DNA of 64,000 nucleotides from the NCBI GenBank assembly GCA_021521415.1, contig JAIQDT010000186.1:2084001-2148000 (forward strand). Direction: 5' to 3'. Under the pieces are notes generated by a model that saw only the letters and a list, made by a program, of their open reading frames with translations, was not told the origin of the DNA and searched no databases. Made by a program: the position numbers and the translations under genes. Positions 11,817 through 24,580 of the stretch are shown one piece after another (position 1 is the stretch's first letter; each line of letters begins with the position of its first letter). This DNA comes from Bidens hawaiensis (lineage: Eukaryota > Streptophyta > Magnoliopsida > Asterales > Asteraceae).

Positions 11817-12760
11817 TCTACACACAACAAACAACCCAAACAAACCAAGTTAAGTCAACATAAACTTCCCCACACTTGCTTGTTATTATGGTTGTGGATA
11901 ATCAACCGTTAATCGAATTACCAACAATTTAACATTTGTTTCAACACATGATTTCCACATTATCATTTAAACAACCATAAGTTTGTAACATTTATCCACT
12001 AGCCACAACCATAATGTATAACCATTATACTAATTACTCAAACAAGCAAGTGAGTATATAGAAAAATTATGAACAACTTACAACTCTTTTGCAATATACC
12101 ATCAATAATGACAATAAATTCCATACCTTGGTGTTATAGGAGATGAAGATGACGAAAGCTTCAAAGTAAACCAAAACCCACAATTTTCGGACTCAATTGT
12201 CCAAAGTCGACCAATAAAACAAGAGATTCTTTCAAATGCAATGATATAATCGAAACCCTTGTGAAATTCTAGTCGAAATAGACCCAAAAATTGCTTGAAT
12301 TAGTTAAGATATGGAAAAATTATGAGGGTTTGAAGCAAGAAGTTAGGGTTTGTGGAGGAAGGATTGTGAGGAAGATGAAGATAAATGGAAGTAAATAATG
12401 AAAAAGTAGGTAAGTTATGTGGTGGAGATTGATTAAAAATTGAATTATTCTTGTTATTTAACCTCAAAAACCCGGTCCCCTTTGCTGTCACGAATGAACT
12501 GTGGTCCACGGTTCACTTTTTTTTTCAAAATACTAAGAGGAACCAAAAATGATTAAAAACTTATTTACCAAAAATTAAAATTCAAAATTACACTACCCCT
12601 ATGAAAAACCCGAGTTGTCCCCAACTCGGTAAAGAAAATCATAAAGACTTCCCCACACTTGACTTGGACAAACTCCAAAACGAGAAAGGTAATTTTTAAA
12701 ACCAATTTTGAATAAAAATTAAATTAACCTATACTAAAATATACAACATACCTTGGCCTC
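11817..12760 (-). mobile_element. Athila pol-env intergenic spacer
   Basis: This non-coding AT-rich spacer separates integrase from the env-like ORF. It includes a CCCCACACTTG motif twice (near 11869 and 12651), as commonly seen in Athila leaders, and a palindromic CTGTGGTCCACGG motif near 12499 that also occurs in the element's LTR. The 61- and 69-aa frames here are not supported. Confidence 0.5.
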
Positions 12761-13983
12761 TTAATTCGTTTCCTCCTCCGGTGAGTGTAACAAGTAACTC
12801 ACCTGGTCCACATCGAGTATATTGATGTCCTTTCCATCCAAGTAAGGTTTAAGCCTTTGATCGTTCACCACTTGTTTCATTTGTTCTTGAACATCTTGTA
12901 TCTCCACATCACCAAACTGGCCCACTTTTGTGATGATATATGGGCCCATCCACTTGCTCTTTAACTTACCCGGAAATAACATTAGCTTTGAATTATACAA
13001 CCACACCTTTTGACCCACTTCAAAAGTCCTTTTTCTCAATTTTGCATCATGGACCTTTTTTAGTTTGTCTTTGTAAGCGGAAGCACATTCATACGCTTCA
13101 TCTCGGATTTCCTCAATCTCATTCAATTTCAACTTCCTCAATTCACCCGCTTCCTTATAATCCACATTCACATTTTTGATTGCCCAAAATGCCCTATGTG
13201 CTAACTCCATTGGTAAATGACACCCTTTCCCATATACTAACCGGTAAGGAGTTGTACCAATAGGAGTTTTGTAGGCGGTCTGATATGCCCGCAATGCATC
13301 ATTTAACTTAGAAGACCAATCCTTTCTATCGACCCGCGCCGTCTTCATCAAAATTTCTTTAATTTGGCGATTGGACACCTCAACTTGTCCACTTGTTTGT
13401 GGATGATAATGAGTAGCAATTCGGTGATTCACATTGTACCTTTTTAAAAGTTTCCCAATGTTGAAATTCTTGAAATGCGACCCACCATCACTAATAATAA
13501 CTCGCAGAATGCCAAACCGAGCAAAGATGTTTGATTGAACGAAATTGCAAACTACCGAATGGTCATTGGTTCTTGTTTCTACCGCTTCTACCCACTTGGA
13601 CACATAATCGACCGCAACCAAAATATATAAAAATCCATTTGAGTTTGGAAACGGGCCCATAAAGTCAATCCCCCGTACATCAAATATCTCTAACACCAAA
13701 ATCGATGCAATGGCATTTCATCCCGTTTTGAGATACTACCCAACTTTTGGCAATTCAAGCAATGTCGAGCATACTCACTTGAAACTTTAAAAATGGTGGG
13801 CCAATAAAACCCACATTGAAGCACCAGGTAGCCCGTCTTTTGACCGCTAAAATGACCTCCACAGGCCGATGCATGTTCATGAGTTAAAACCTCCAATACC
13901 TCAGAATCGGGAATACACCTTCTTATCACTTGATCCGAACCAATCTTGAACAAGTCCGGTTCATCCCAAATATATTGTTTCAC
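12761..13983 (-). pseudogene. Athila integrase (IN), one frameshift
   Basis: Integrase joins element cDNA to the chromosome. The N-terminal zinc-binding region (13690-13983) shows the H-H-C-C pattern (HEHAS...GGHF, then CLNC). The catalytic core (12761-13699) has the D,D-35-E residues in [19 protein letters not shown] and [17 protein letters not shown]. The phrase [14 protein letters not shown] is characteristic of the Athila/Tat group rather than chromoviruses. The C-terminal part carries the usual [22 protein letters not shown] block. The two frames overlap near 13690-13699, so a frameshift separates zinc domain and core. No chromodomain follows, as expected for this lineage. Confidence 0.9.
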
Positions 13984-15564
13984 TTAGGCCATGAACCGTT
14001 GCCTTCTTTTTTTCACTCAATGACTTGGAATAGACATTGTTGCTAAATAATTCACAAAATGGGCATACCATGGTGTGGTCGACACGGCTAACAATTGTTC
14101 ATAGGGAAACCGTTCATTTATCTCCATCGGGTCATCGACACCCTCCAATGGAATTCGGGATAGGTGATCCGAGACTACATTTTCACACCCCTTTTTATCC
14201 CGAACCTCTAAATCGAACTCTTGCAAAAGCAAAACCCACCGAATTAAACGTGCTTTTGCATCCTTCTTCTCCATCAAATATCAAAAAAAACTATGATCCG
14301 AATAAACGATCACCTTACTCCCCCAAATATACGAACGAAACTTATCCAAAGCGTACACCACCGCAAGTAATTCTTTTTCGGTGGTTGTATAATTAAGTTG
14401 CGCTTCGGATAATGTTTTACTCGCATAATAAATGACCACCGGTTTTTTATCAACTCGTTGACCCAAAACCGCTCCGATAGTAATATCACTAGCATCGCAC
14501 ATAATCTCGAACGGCTTTGACCAATCCGGTGGTTGTAGAATGGGAGCTTTCACCAACTGTTCCTTCAAAACATTAAACGCTTGCAAACATTCATTAGTAA
14601 AATCAAAAAGATCATCTTTTAACAATAAGTTACGTAAAGGTTTTGTGATCACACTAAAGCCTTTAATAAATCTTCTATAAAAACTCGCATGTCCCAAAAT
14701 AGCTTTATTGTTTTTAGGTGGAGGTAAAGATGATATTACCCAGACCTTTGCCTTATCGACTTTCATTCCCCTTTCTGAAATAACGTGACCCAACATGATA
14801 CCCTCTTGCACCATGAAGTGACTTTTCTCCCAACTTAAAACTAAATTTGTCTCAACACACCTTTTTAAAAAATTTTCTAATTCATTGAGACAAGTTTCAT
14901 AAGTTGGCCCAAAAATGGAAAAGTCATCCATAAATACCTCAAGTGAATCCCCAACCATATCTGAACAAATACTCATCATACAACGTTGGAATGTGGCCGG
15001 GGCATTACACAATCCGAACGACATTCGCCGAAAAGCAAAAGTGTCATACGGACAGGTGAAGGTGGTCTTGTGTTGGTCATCCGGGTGAATAGCAGTTTGG
15101 TTATAACCCGAGTACTCATCCAAAAAACAGTAATACTTTTAACCCGATAATTTTTCAATAATTTGGTCAATAAAAGGTAATTGAAAATGGTCTTCAGATG
15201 TAGCGGCATTTAATTTACGATAATCAATGCAAACTCGCAAACCGGTGACCAGTCGGGTGGCGATTTGTTCACCGCTTTCATCTTTAATTACCCGTATACC
15301 TGCTTTTTTCGGTACCTTCTGTGTAGGACTTACCCATGCGCTATCCGAGATGGGAAAGATAATCTCCGCATCTAACCACTTTATTACCTCTTTCTTCACA
15401 ACTTCTCTCAAATTTGGATTTAACCTTCTTTGAGTCTGTCGGGTTGGTTTTCCATCCTCGTTGGTGATGATTTTGTGCATAACTATAGATGGACTAATGT
15501 CTTTTAAGTCGGCAATTGTCCAACCTATGGCCGCCTAGTTCGTCTTCAACACCTTCAACAATTC
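13984..15564 (-). pseudogene. Athila reverse transcriptase and RNase H
   Basis: One minus-strand frame covers RT and RNase H, interrupted by stops near 15535, 15139, 14278 and 13981. RT parts visible: KIITNEDGKPTRQTQRRLNP, WVSPTQKVPKK, VCIDYRKLN, FAFRRMSFGLCNAPATFQRCM and the catalytic FMDDFSIFG in place of YMDD-type motifs. RNase H follows with MCDASD, then YTTTEKELLAVVYAL and VIYSDHS. The polymerase and nuclease motifs are preserved, but the stops make the copy inactive. It is continuous with the upstream protease linker and downstream integrase in the normal gypsy order PR-RT-RH-IN. Confidence 0.9.
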
Positions 15565-16428
15565 TTACTCTTGAGACTCCTCCAAATTAGATGCAATAAT
15601 GACCGGTAGTGTGTCATTATCCCCTAAAAACGCATACTTTAAGTGACTTGGCAAGTTCTTCAATTCTAATTTCAGTGGGCATTCCAAGGACGGTTTTGTA
15701 CCCGAATCGATCTCAGGTGGTAGACTTTCAATTTGATGAGTCCATGGTGGTCGTCCTTCTTTTACCGCTAGCACGTCTTGATTTTTCTCTTCCATCCTCA
15801 ATGCACACAGATGTACCTGTTCAGAAAAATCACAAACACATGCTTCCAAAGCATCTTCCTCATAATCATGCGGTTCACACATGTCAACAATATCTGCCAT
15901 GAAACATTCATCACCACATAAAGAATTAGATCCGTTAATGAACACATTTAATCTCATTTTCTGATTTCCAAAAGCCATATCAACCATGCCCGATCGACAG
16001 TCAATACTAGCATGAGCGGTATTTAAAAGCGGTCGACCAAATATAACATTTTGTTGTTGGGTCAAATCAACCGATGAATAGTCGAAGACCAAAAAGTCAA
16101 CATGATAGTAAAATTCTTCAACTTTTACTATCACATTCCGCACATATCGGCTAACACAACCGTTGTCTCAACTCGTTTTAAAGGACCAAAATCATATTGG
16201 TCATATAACCCCCCCGGAAGAATGCTTACCCTGGCCCCAAGATCAAGTAATGTCCTAGACATTTGAAAATCGCCTACTTGAATGTTAATAAAGGGCGTTC
16301 CCGGATCTTGAAGCTTAGGAGGAAGATCTCCTTTAAAAATAGCACTTACCCGCTCAGTTAAATCCACTCGTTTAGGCACTTTTTGTTGCCTCTTTTGATT
16401 GCTTAGTTCTTTTAAAAACTTAGCATAC
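15565..16428 (-). pseudogene. Athila aspartic protease and RT linker
   Basis: The protease signature reads LLDLGARVSILP (about 16220-16260), a variant of the DSGA/DLGAS active-site loop, followed by the family phrase LYDQYDFGPLKRVETTVVLAD. A frameshift near 16140 leads into the frame 15565-16143, which carries the conserved linker (NVIVKVEEFYYHVDFLVFDY, NVIFGRPLLNTA) and ends in LPSHLKYAFLGDNDTLPVII. The upstream end (YAKFLKEL, near 16420) is cut off abruptly by an inserted block at 16429. The normal role is maturation of the Gag-Pol polyprotein. Confidence 0.85.
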
Positions 16429-18563
16429 TGTAAGGCCCTGTTACCGGTGCCCTACTTTGGACGTTGGATTTACTCATAAACACAGTTCTAAATATCAGAG
16501 TTAATTAAAACATTCGCGGAATAGTAAAAACTTTCATAAACATTACAATTAAATCCATAACTTTGTCTTTAACGAACATATTGTCTTTCGAATAAAAATC
16601 ATTAATTAAAAACGTCTTAGGTCTCCAGATGCCAGACTCTTATTCTTCTGACATGTGCCCCCCGCTCAAGCCAGCTGTCTCATTCTACTCACCTGCGTGC
16701 ATACCAAAAGTCAGCTACGCTGAGTGAGTTCTAGTTAATCATACCACATACAACACATTCATAACTACATACTTTTGTACATACTTCATACTTTCATATT
16801 TGCATTACCATACCTTACATTTTAAAGAGCATTACGCCCTATAACCTTCGCATATATTATTAGGGTATGCAACCCTTTAACCTTCGCATATATTATTAGG
16901 GTGTGCAACCCTTTAACCTTCGCATATATTATTAGGGTATGCAACCCTTAACCTTCGCATATATTATTAGGGTATGCAACCCTTTAACCTTACCTCACCT
17001 TTCATTATCATATCCATACATTTAATACCATACATATCATAGTCGTACATACTTCCTTATTCACATACACATATCATACATACTACACTATACTTGCCTT
17101 AACAATACGTGCAATACCTGAAGGTCGTTCACATAATGTCAAGCATAAATACATAACTATCACAATCGTCATTAAGACATACACTTACCATTTAAGGTAA
17201 GCGTATTAACATTCACATCGAGTATGCACACAGCCCCGAAAAGATAACAAGGAAATGGGGCTAGAAACTCACCTGAACACGGTTACGTTCCTCGTTAATT
17301 GTTATTCCTTTCTTGAGCTGTGCACGGCTAACTGTATAACAATTACACGTATCAGTTAACTATCGCTATCTATATTGTGTTTCTAGTTCAGTTAAAACCC
17401 ACAAAGAACGGGGGTCCGGGGGCAGCGCCCCTGGCAGCAGGGTTCTAGGGGCGGCGGCCCCTAGCGGGGTCAAAGGGGCAGATCCCCTGGCTGGGGTTAT
17501 TTAATTTATTAACACATTTTCCATTAGGATTTTAACACATTTTATTTTCGTTAACTGTCTTAACACATTTTCCATTAGGATTTTAATTTATTATTTAATT
17601 CGCTAACTCCTTCGCCATAACAAATTAAGCTAATTTGTTATCTTTTTATCCTGATTTATCTTTTCATCGTCTGATTCGTCCTCTGATTCGTTACCTTATC
17701 ATAATGAATTGGGTAAATAACGAATCACTTGATACGTTATCTTTCTATAGCGAACTGGCGGGTAACGAATCACTTGATTCGTTATCTTAGCATAACCTAG
17801 TTAGTCATTTGAACATAGCGAAAGGGGTGAATAACGAATCACTTGATTCGTTATCTGAACTTAACGAATGGCGAACTAATTCGTTATCTAATCATAACGA
17901 ATTGCATCAATCTTATCAGACTTTGACTCAGGGTCAAAGTCAAAATTTCCAAGAATAGCAAATAGTCAACTGAAACGGATTTTTGTAATTGAACCTCAAA
18001 TCTTAACGAAACAACACGATTTTGGTATCCATGAACTCGTAATCACATCGCCTACAAACCTTAACCATCAAATTAGCCACAATTTCGTGTTTAAGGGGTG
18101 AGATTTGGGCATATATGTTACGGGTTCTTTAGGTTAGCAATTAACCTATCAATCGTTAATGGTTTTCAGCAAGAATCATCACGTTTGGTTCCTTTTTACC
18201 ATATGTATACCGATCTAAGATTATCTAAATGAATCCAGACCTAAATGGACAATTCCTAATTATATGTGTACCTTAAATGAGTCGAACTACGAACACGGTT
18301 AAGCCTTGATGTTGTTTTGGTTCTTCACAACGATCTAGCACCAACAAATCTCGGGTTTTCAACTTCGGATTTAGGCTCGGGTTAAAGGATAGTCTTGTTT
18401 GTGTTTTCTAAGGTGTAGGCTATGGTGTAGAGATGGATAAAAATGGAAAGGTTTAGGGTTTAAGGGTTATTTATACTCCCTTAAGCCCATGGACCTAAGG
18501 CCCATTACATCTTTTATTCTATCTTCTAAATTCCAAGCCCATCATCTTATAGAAACCGACACA
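16429..18563 (-). mobile_element. LTR-like insertion in Athila gag-pol
   Basis: About 2.1 kb of non-coding DNA interrupts the Athila frame between the gag coiled region and protease. The plus-strand edges read TGTAAGGCCCTG and CCGACACA, so TG...CA ends are possible. On the minus strand a TATAAATAACCC box (near 18465-18476) lies downstream of the right edge, as in an LTR promoter. It holds a 36-base tandem array (16843-16990), a GGGGCAGCGCCCC palindrome-like stretch near 17420, and clusters of ATTCGTTATC (17580-17900). I found no convincing target duplication, so the edges are approximate and the solo-LTR call is inference. Confidence 0.55.
16843..16990. repeat. 36-base tandem repeat, about four copies
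   Basis: Copies beginning AACCTTCGCATATATT start at 16843, 16879, 16915 and 16950, with a partial copy at 16986. The spacing is 36, 36, 35 and 36 bases, and each copy contains ATTAGGGTATGCAACCC. The copies abut directly with no spacers, so this is a minisatellite inside the LTR-like block, not a CRISPR array. Confidence 0.9.
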
Positions 18564-21098
18564 CGACACTTTATTGAAGAAACGATTGGATGGCTTTATC
18601 TCTAACTTCATCCTTTTGCATGCGAATTTCATCGAGTTGATTTCTTCGTTGCATGTCTTGTTGCATCACTTTGAGCATCTACATAACTTCATTTCCACTT
18701 GATGAACTATGACCCGTTGACCCACTTTGACCACCACCTCCTTGACATTGGAACCCTTGATTATTCTAGCCATGAAAATTACCTTGGTTATTATATTTTT
18801 GGCGAGGAACATAATTGCCTCGATTTCCTTGAAAATTCGGGTTAGATTGAGGGGCCGGGTTTCCATATCGAAAATTTGGGTGATTTCTTAACCCGGGGTG
18901 GTAGGTGTTGGAGTTCATGTTGTAATTCCTACCACCTCCCCCCCCCTTGAAGTGCATTCACCTCCTCCACCGGTGCTTGACCTACCACACATACCTCCGA
19001 AGCATGACCCAACTCGTTACAATTTGTACATACATCAATTACATGATTAGTGGTTTGTTCGTTTCCTTCTTCCACGGCTTGCACTTAGGGGTGTTTATCG
19101 GATCAGTTAACGGATTATTTGGGTTATTCGGATTTTAAACTTTTTGGACCCTATCCGAAATCCTATCCTATCCGAATTAGGAATATTCCTATCCGATCCG
19201 AATCTATCCGAATTCAATTCGGATCGAATTCGGATAATATCCGAATAATTCAAAATTATTTGAATAATGCGAAATAAACCTAAAAAATTTCGTATTTTTT
19301 TGTTCCTAACATTTAATAGTTTAGAATCACAATAAACATGCAAACCGGAAAATATGAATTACTCTTAACAAACCGAAAAATACCACTAAAAACATGTTTT
19401 TATTCAGATTAAACGGATATCCGAATAATCCGAACAATCCGAGTTATTTTCAAATAATAGTTTAATAAATATACCAAACCGGAAAATACCACTAAAAACA
19501 TGTTTTTATTCGAATTAAATGGATATCCGAATAATCCGAACAATCCGAGTTTTTTTCAAATTTCATATCCGAATCCAATCCGAATCCGAATTAGTTATTC
19601 GGATATCCGGATTGATCTGATCCGAATATCCGAATAAGAATTCGGATCGGTTTATTTGGGCTTCGATTTCGGTTCGAATTTTGGTTTTTTTCGGATTTCG
19701 GATTTCTTGAACACCCCTACTTGCACTTGAGGTCTACCAATCGCCGGTCTTGCTCTTCGTCCGGTTTGGGCCTTTCTCTTTGAATGACTGCCATTTGTTA
19801 TAAATATGCCCAATCATCTTGTTCATAATTGGTACCAAATGTACCATTCGTGATCGACCTCAAATCTCGTTCATCCTCCATACTCAACCCCTCATGAAAA
19901 GCATTTAATAATTCCCAAAGCGCGATACCATGATGAGGACAATTTTTAATTATCATGTTAAACTTCTCGAATGCTTCATGAAACATTTCCCCCGATTGTT
20001 GTTGGAAGGTTCTCAAACTTCTTCTCGCATCGTTTGTCTTTTGGGCCGTGTAAAATTCTTCCAAAAATTTTTGTTGCATTTCGACCCAAGTATAAATAGA
20101 CGCGGAAGGCAAAGTGTAAAACTATCTCTTTGCCTTCTCTTCCAATGAAAACTGAAATAGAACCAACTTAACCTCATCCGATGTAAAACCTTGACCCCCA
20201 ATTGTGTTGCAAATGGAGTCATATGCCTCCAACTGGAAGTAAGGTTCCTCCATTGCTAGACCCTTATACTTCGGAAGACTTTGAAGTGAATTCGTTCTCA
20301 CCTCAAAAGTCCTCCCTTGTTGATTGTGAGGAATAACCACCGGAGACGGATTATTAGTAATCACCGGTCCCTAACCATTTCCTCTTGCGTGCCTTCTTGG
20401 TACCCCCATTGGTACTCTTGGTTGACCCATTGGCCTATAAACGGGCTTTGGCTGCGCAAATTGTTGTTGAAACTGTGGTTGGGGCATTTGTTGTTGAAAT
20501 TGTTGATCTTGAGGTTGCCCTTGTGGTCGTTGAATAATCGGTGGTGGTTGAACTTGTTGATTAACAACAACAGGTGGTTGTTGTTGAGCTTGTTGTATAA
20601 CTGGCGGTTTTTGAACGTGTTGTTGGACAACCGGCGGTGGTTGTTGTTGATTAAGCTCTTGCAACGGATCCGATTGTTGCCATTGACCATAACCAAAATT
20701 TCTCTGATTTACCCTTTTGCTACCATCACCTCCCACGTAGTAACCTTCCACGTCATACCCCTCAAATTCCCTGTCAAACCCATATCCGTATCCGTCACCT
20801 TGTGATCTTGAATGTTGCATGAAAGGTTGGGGTTGATATTGGTAGCTTTTTGTACATGTTAAAAGGTTGGTTGTTGATGTTGTTGAGATGATGATGCACC
20901 AAAGGTAGGAAAAAGGTTGGTAATAGGTGGCAATGTGGATGATGTTGCGTATGTGTATTGAGCAGTGATGGGTTCGGTTGTGGGTGGTGGTTGTAATTCA
21001 CTTGATGTTGTAGGTATATTAGTAGTGATCGGTGGAGGTGAGTTTGGTGGAGGTGTAGTCGGGATTGTTTGACCTGAAGTAGGAACTGGTGAATCCAT
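18564..21098 (-). pseudogene. Athila gag, degenerate, with a MITE inserted
   Basis: Gag forms the particle shell. The minus-strand start may be the ATG at 21098, giving a Pro/Thr-rich head (20859-21098), a Gln/Pro-rich linker (20371-20820, many QQPP repeats), the capsid-type region (FEVRTNSLQSLPKYKGLAMEEP; WVEMQQKFLEEFYTAQKT, which is the retrotransposon-gag core) down to 19798, and a C-terminal part after the MITE. That part has one Cys-rich knuckle (CTNCNELGHASEVC), Asn/Gly-rich repeats (FRYGNPAPQSNPNFQGN) and a charged coiled-coil-like tail (about 18590-18720). There are frame changes near 20370 and 20115 and several stops, so no functional Gag is made. The end is cut by the insertion at 18563. 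Confidence 0.75.
19086..19719. mobile_element. hAT-type MITE inside Athila gag
   Basis: The 634-base block has terminal inverted repeats TAGGGGTGTT / AACACCCCTA and an 8-base target duplication CTTGCACT (19078-19085 and 19720-19727). An 8-base duplication is the hAT signature. It has no coding capacity. The interior is made of many TCGGAT/ATCCGAA motifs and a repeated segment containing CACTAAAAACATGTTTTTAT (19383-19402 and about 19490-19509), giving strong self-complementarity. Flanking gag coding matches up once the block is left out. Confidence 0.9.
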
Positions 21099-21319
21099 GT
21101 TGTTGTTTGATGCTGTTGGAGAACGAAGAAGCTTGTTCTCTCTAAGTAAAACTCGGTTTCTTTGAAGTGTTCTGTCAATCCCGGGATCAACAACTAGTGG
21201 TGATGACCTGTTAGAGCCTCTAATATGCTTACACCAATAGGAACCTGCACACTAACACAACCACCATAAACCCGAAAATAACACAAAAACTACTAAAGTT
21301 AACACACGTTGCGCACTAC

Positions 21320-21337
21320 TCCCCGACAACGGCGCCA
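21320..21337 (-). other. Athila primer-binding site (tRNA-Asp type)
   Basis: On the minus strand the site reads TGGCGCCGTTGTCGGGGA, complementary to the 3' end of plant tRNA-Asp, the primer used by Athila elements. It lies 10 bases inside the LTR edge at 21348 and fixes the orientation of this element. Confidence 0.9.
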
Positions 21338-21347
21338 AAATTTAACG

Positions 21348-22249
21348 TGAGGTCAAAGACTCACTCAAAAATAAACCGATTATAACTAATTAGACAGCGA
21401 TAAGCGGGTTTCGAACACAAGGAGTATGTGGAAAATGTATTACTAAGTAGCTTTATAATTTATCTATATTAAACTAAGTGCAAAAGTAAATTCAAAGAGT
21501 TGGTTGTTTGGTTTTGATTAACAAAAAATAGCTAAAGCAATAAACGGGTTTTAAACAATATAAGAAACAATGCTCTCTCCCGATTTCAGGTTTCCAATGT
21601 TTATAAAGTTAACGTTTACTTGTGGGAAGAACTACACAAATATAATTCGCGAAAATGCGTTTGGATTTGATAAAAGAGGACAAAGTACTTGGATTATAAA
21701 AACTCAAGGTTTTCACTCAATAATCAGTTTAGTATTTTTAACCCTAATTCTCTTATACTAAATCTCGATTGCCTATGGCACCAAGAACGGATAGTCAAGA
21801 ACACGAATTTATACCATACTAACAATTACAAAACAAACTTACAATCACCATAGTAATATATTCATAAGATCAAAATACTATCCCACAAATAACATAAACG
21901 ATTAACAAATATCCAAGTGAAAACCTTATAATTCGGGAGAGAACATAAAGAGTACTAGCCCCTCATCATTCGGTTCATCATAGCATAAATCAAAGTATGT
22001 AGATGAATCTCCAATCCAATTCAACGATTACAATTACCAAAATAAAGTACTTGCACTCTCCAATTCGTCTCTAGGGTGTTTGGAATAAAATATAGATGAA
22101 AAGACATGAAAAAATTACTAAAAAAAAGAAGAAATTCGGCAGTTATGACCCGAACCGTGGCCCACGGTCTACAACGTGAGTCACGATAGATTTCTGGACA
22201 TACTGGACCGTGGCCCACGGTCTCCACCGTGGGCCATGGTGGGCTTCAC
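21348..22249 (-). repeat. Athila 5' LTR, part 1 (split by a Tekay element)
   Basis: The LTR edge is the TGAGGTCAAAGAC next to the primer site (element-sense end CCTCA). Its other part resumes at 32277, beyond a 10 kb insertion. The interior is AT-rich with no gene; near 22150-22245 it carries several copies of the palindromic motif CCGTGGCCCACGG. Confidence 0.75.
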
Positions 22250-24580
22250 TGTCACACCCTCAAAATCCGTTAACGGAGTTTTACCATCAGAGGGTGTGTA
22301 CTAACAGGATCGGAATCATTAGTTATAATCAAACTCCATATTTAAAGTTTTCAAAACCAACAAGACATCAAGTCTTAAATGAAATGCGGAATCGTAAATT
22401 GTAAACCAAAAAGTTGCGCCACATAGGACGACTTAAAACCCAAGTTATCAAGATAAAGATTAAATGAAGTTTTTAAAGCAATAGTGCTTAGAGAATGCAT
22501 GTCCTATACCGCTCGCCCGCCTCGGCTACCTGAGATAAACATACTAAAAGTGTCAACACAAAGGTTGGTGAGTTCACAGGTTTAAATAATTAAAGCGTTT
22601 GCATTTGCGTTTGGTCAATTATATATCAATAGGTAGCTAACCTATCAAGCTTGTATTACTAAGTGTTCGACACCGAAGCTGACTGTTTATCAATTACCTT
22701 GCCACCATGTCATCCACGACCATGGTAATGTGTTAGCCAAGATTACACCCACTCGACCTACAATCGAGTTTAGAGTTGGGTGGGGTTTGTCAAACCCAGT
22801 AGTACTACTCAATTGTGACTCGCTATTATCCAATACTAACCGGTTCGATGTTATGAAGGACTTTAGTTGGTTTGTTTGCCACTTAGTCTTACAAGTGATA
22901 TATAAATAATAACAAAATCTAAAACGTGGAGTATGTTATCTCCCCCTAATAAAAGCGTTTAAAAAGAGTAAAAGGGACCGTGAAACTCACTCTTTGCGAA
23001 GATAACAAAAAGGATCCGAGAGAGGTGTGCGTCACAGAAAATCCTCACTAGTGCTCTAAAACAAAAATGATATTTTCTAAGTATTTATATTACGAGTGAG
23101 TCCCTAGACTCGACACATAAAACTTATGCATGAGATACGTTTCGTGTTTCGTTTGTGAAATAAGTGCGACTCGACAAACACGTTGGTGATAAGCTACATG
23201 CGTGAACAAATATAGTGTCAAGTGTTACAATTGTACATTACTAGTAAACTAATTCCCACATGAGATATTAAGTCATACACATAGCAAACATCGATCAACT
23301 ATACGCTTTTCATGTTAACTTAAGTAATTCAGCAGCTATTTTATCCAGACAGATTTTCACTCAACAAGATTACTCTATTTAATAAATCAATACACGTCAA
23401 ATAAATCACCAAAAGTCATCACAGAAGCACACTTGAGTTAGGTTTCTAAAAATATTTTTATCGTATACGGTTTTCTCACAATGATCAAAACATCACAGTA
23501 AACACACAACAGTCATTATCATGCTCAACAGTATGTTATTTGTTATTCCCGTTACATGGCAAATCCAATTAATACAAGACCAATTGGGTTAGATTTCTAA
23601 CTCAAAATATTAAATCCCAGAAGTGGAATCAACCCCATTGGTCTTGTCGTTTATGAGATATCTTAATCGCAAGACTGCCTACCAGCAGGCTTCCCAAATC
23701 AGACTTGCACAACATATTTGTAAAATAATAAAAACTAACTTTTACTCGTCCAAAAATTATAAACTCAGACTCTTTAGAAACTAGACTAGACCTACTACAT
23801 CATAGAATCAACAATCACTTCCAAACACAATATCAACATCGAGTTAAAGCCGTTTAAACATGAATTCAAGAACCTGTCCAGCATCAGTTTTCATCAAAAC
23901 TCAACATACAATTAATCTATGAACAATTAACCATGCAAGCAACCCTCTAGACTCATAATCTATCAACAATAAATAATTTTAACATCTAGGGTTTATGTTT
24001 ATTATGCTTAATCATGCAATTAAATCAATGAAAGAGGCTAGAGAGAGTGTTTAGTTAACTAGTTAACACCTTAAACCTTCAACAAGCTTGCAAAGATTAT
24101 TGTATGTGTGTGTGTTGTGTTTCGGCCGATCAAGGAGAGGGAAGGGGCTGCCGTCACAGGGGAGAGGGTGAGAGTGAAAGGGTTAGGGTTTGTGTTATTA
24201 ATTTTTTTATATAATAATTAATTATATCACATGTTACAACTTGCACCCTCCACTTCTATTTAGTTTAATTCTCGCACAAACTAGTTTATTTTCTCCATCA
24301 AATAATGTTACACAATGCAAGCACATAAATATAACACATATTTATACCAAGCACGTGTTTACATTATTTATTGTTTGTTTACCAACGGTTTGAGTCGACT
24401 CGTGTGTGTTTCGGTGAAATTCCGAAAGACTACTTGTGTAATAATTGTCATGCGTCATTTAAACCCTAATTAAATGTAATGAGATATGCGTTAATTGGAA
24501 TGACATAGTTCGTGTGACCTTATGTTTGAATTAACTGAGTTCGGATTAACAGAGTTAACCTGAAATTGACGAGTGTCACA
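22250..24580 (-). repeat. 3' LTR of the complete Tekay-type element
   Basis: The LTR is 2331 bases; in element sense it starts TGTGACACTCGTC (right edge 24580) and ends GGGTGTGACA (left edge 22250). It matches the copy at 29944-32271 closely over its whole length. It is preceded at the left by target duplication TTCAC (22245-22249). It includes about 50 bases near 22800-22850 that the other LTR lacks. There is no coding content. Confidence 0.95.

Noticed and set aside
16843..16990. CRISPR-like regular 36-base repeats
   Set aside because: The units abut with no unique spacers, in a plant LTR-like block; this is a minisatellite.
20317..20805. 162-aa plus-strand frame rich in Leu, Trp and Asn
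   Set aside because: It is the antisense shadow of the Gln/Pro-rich gag linker on the minus strand.
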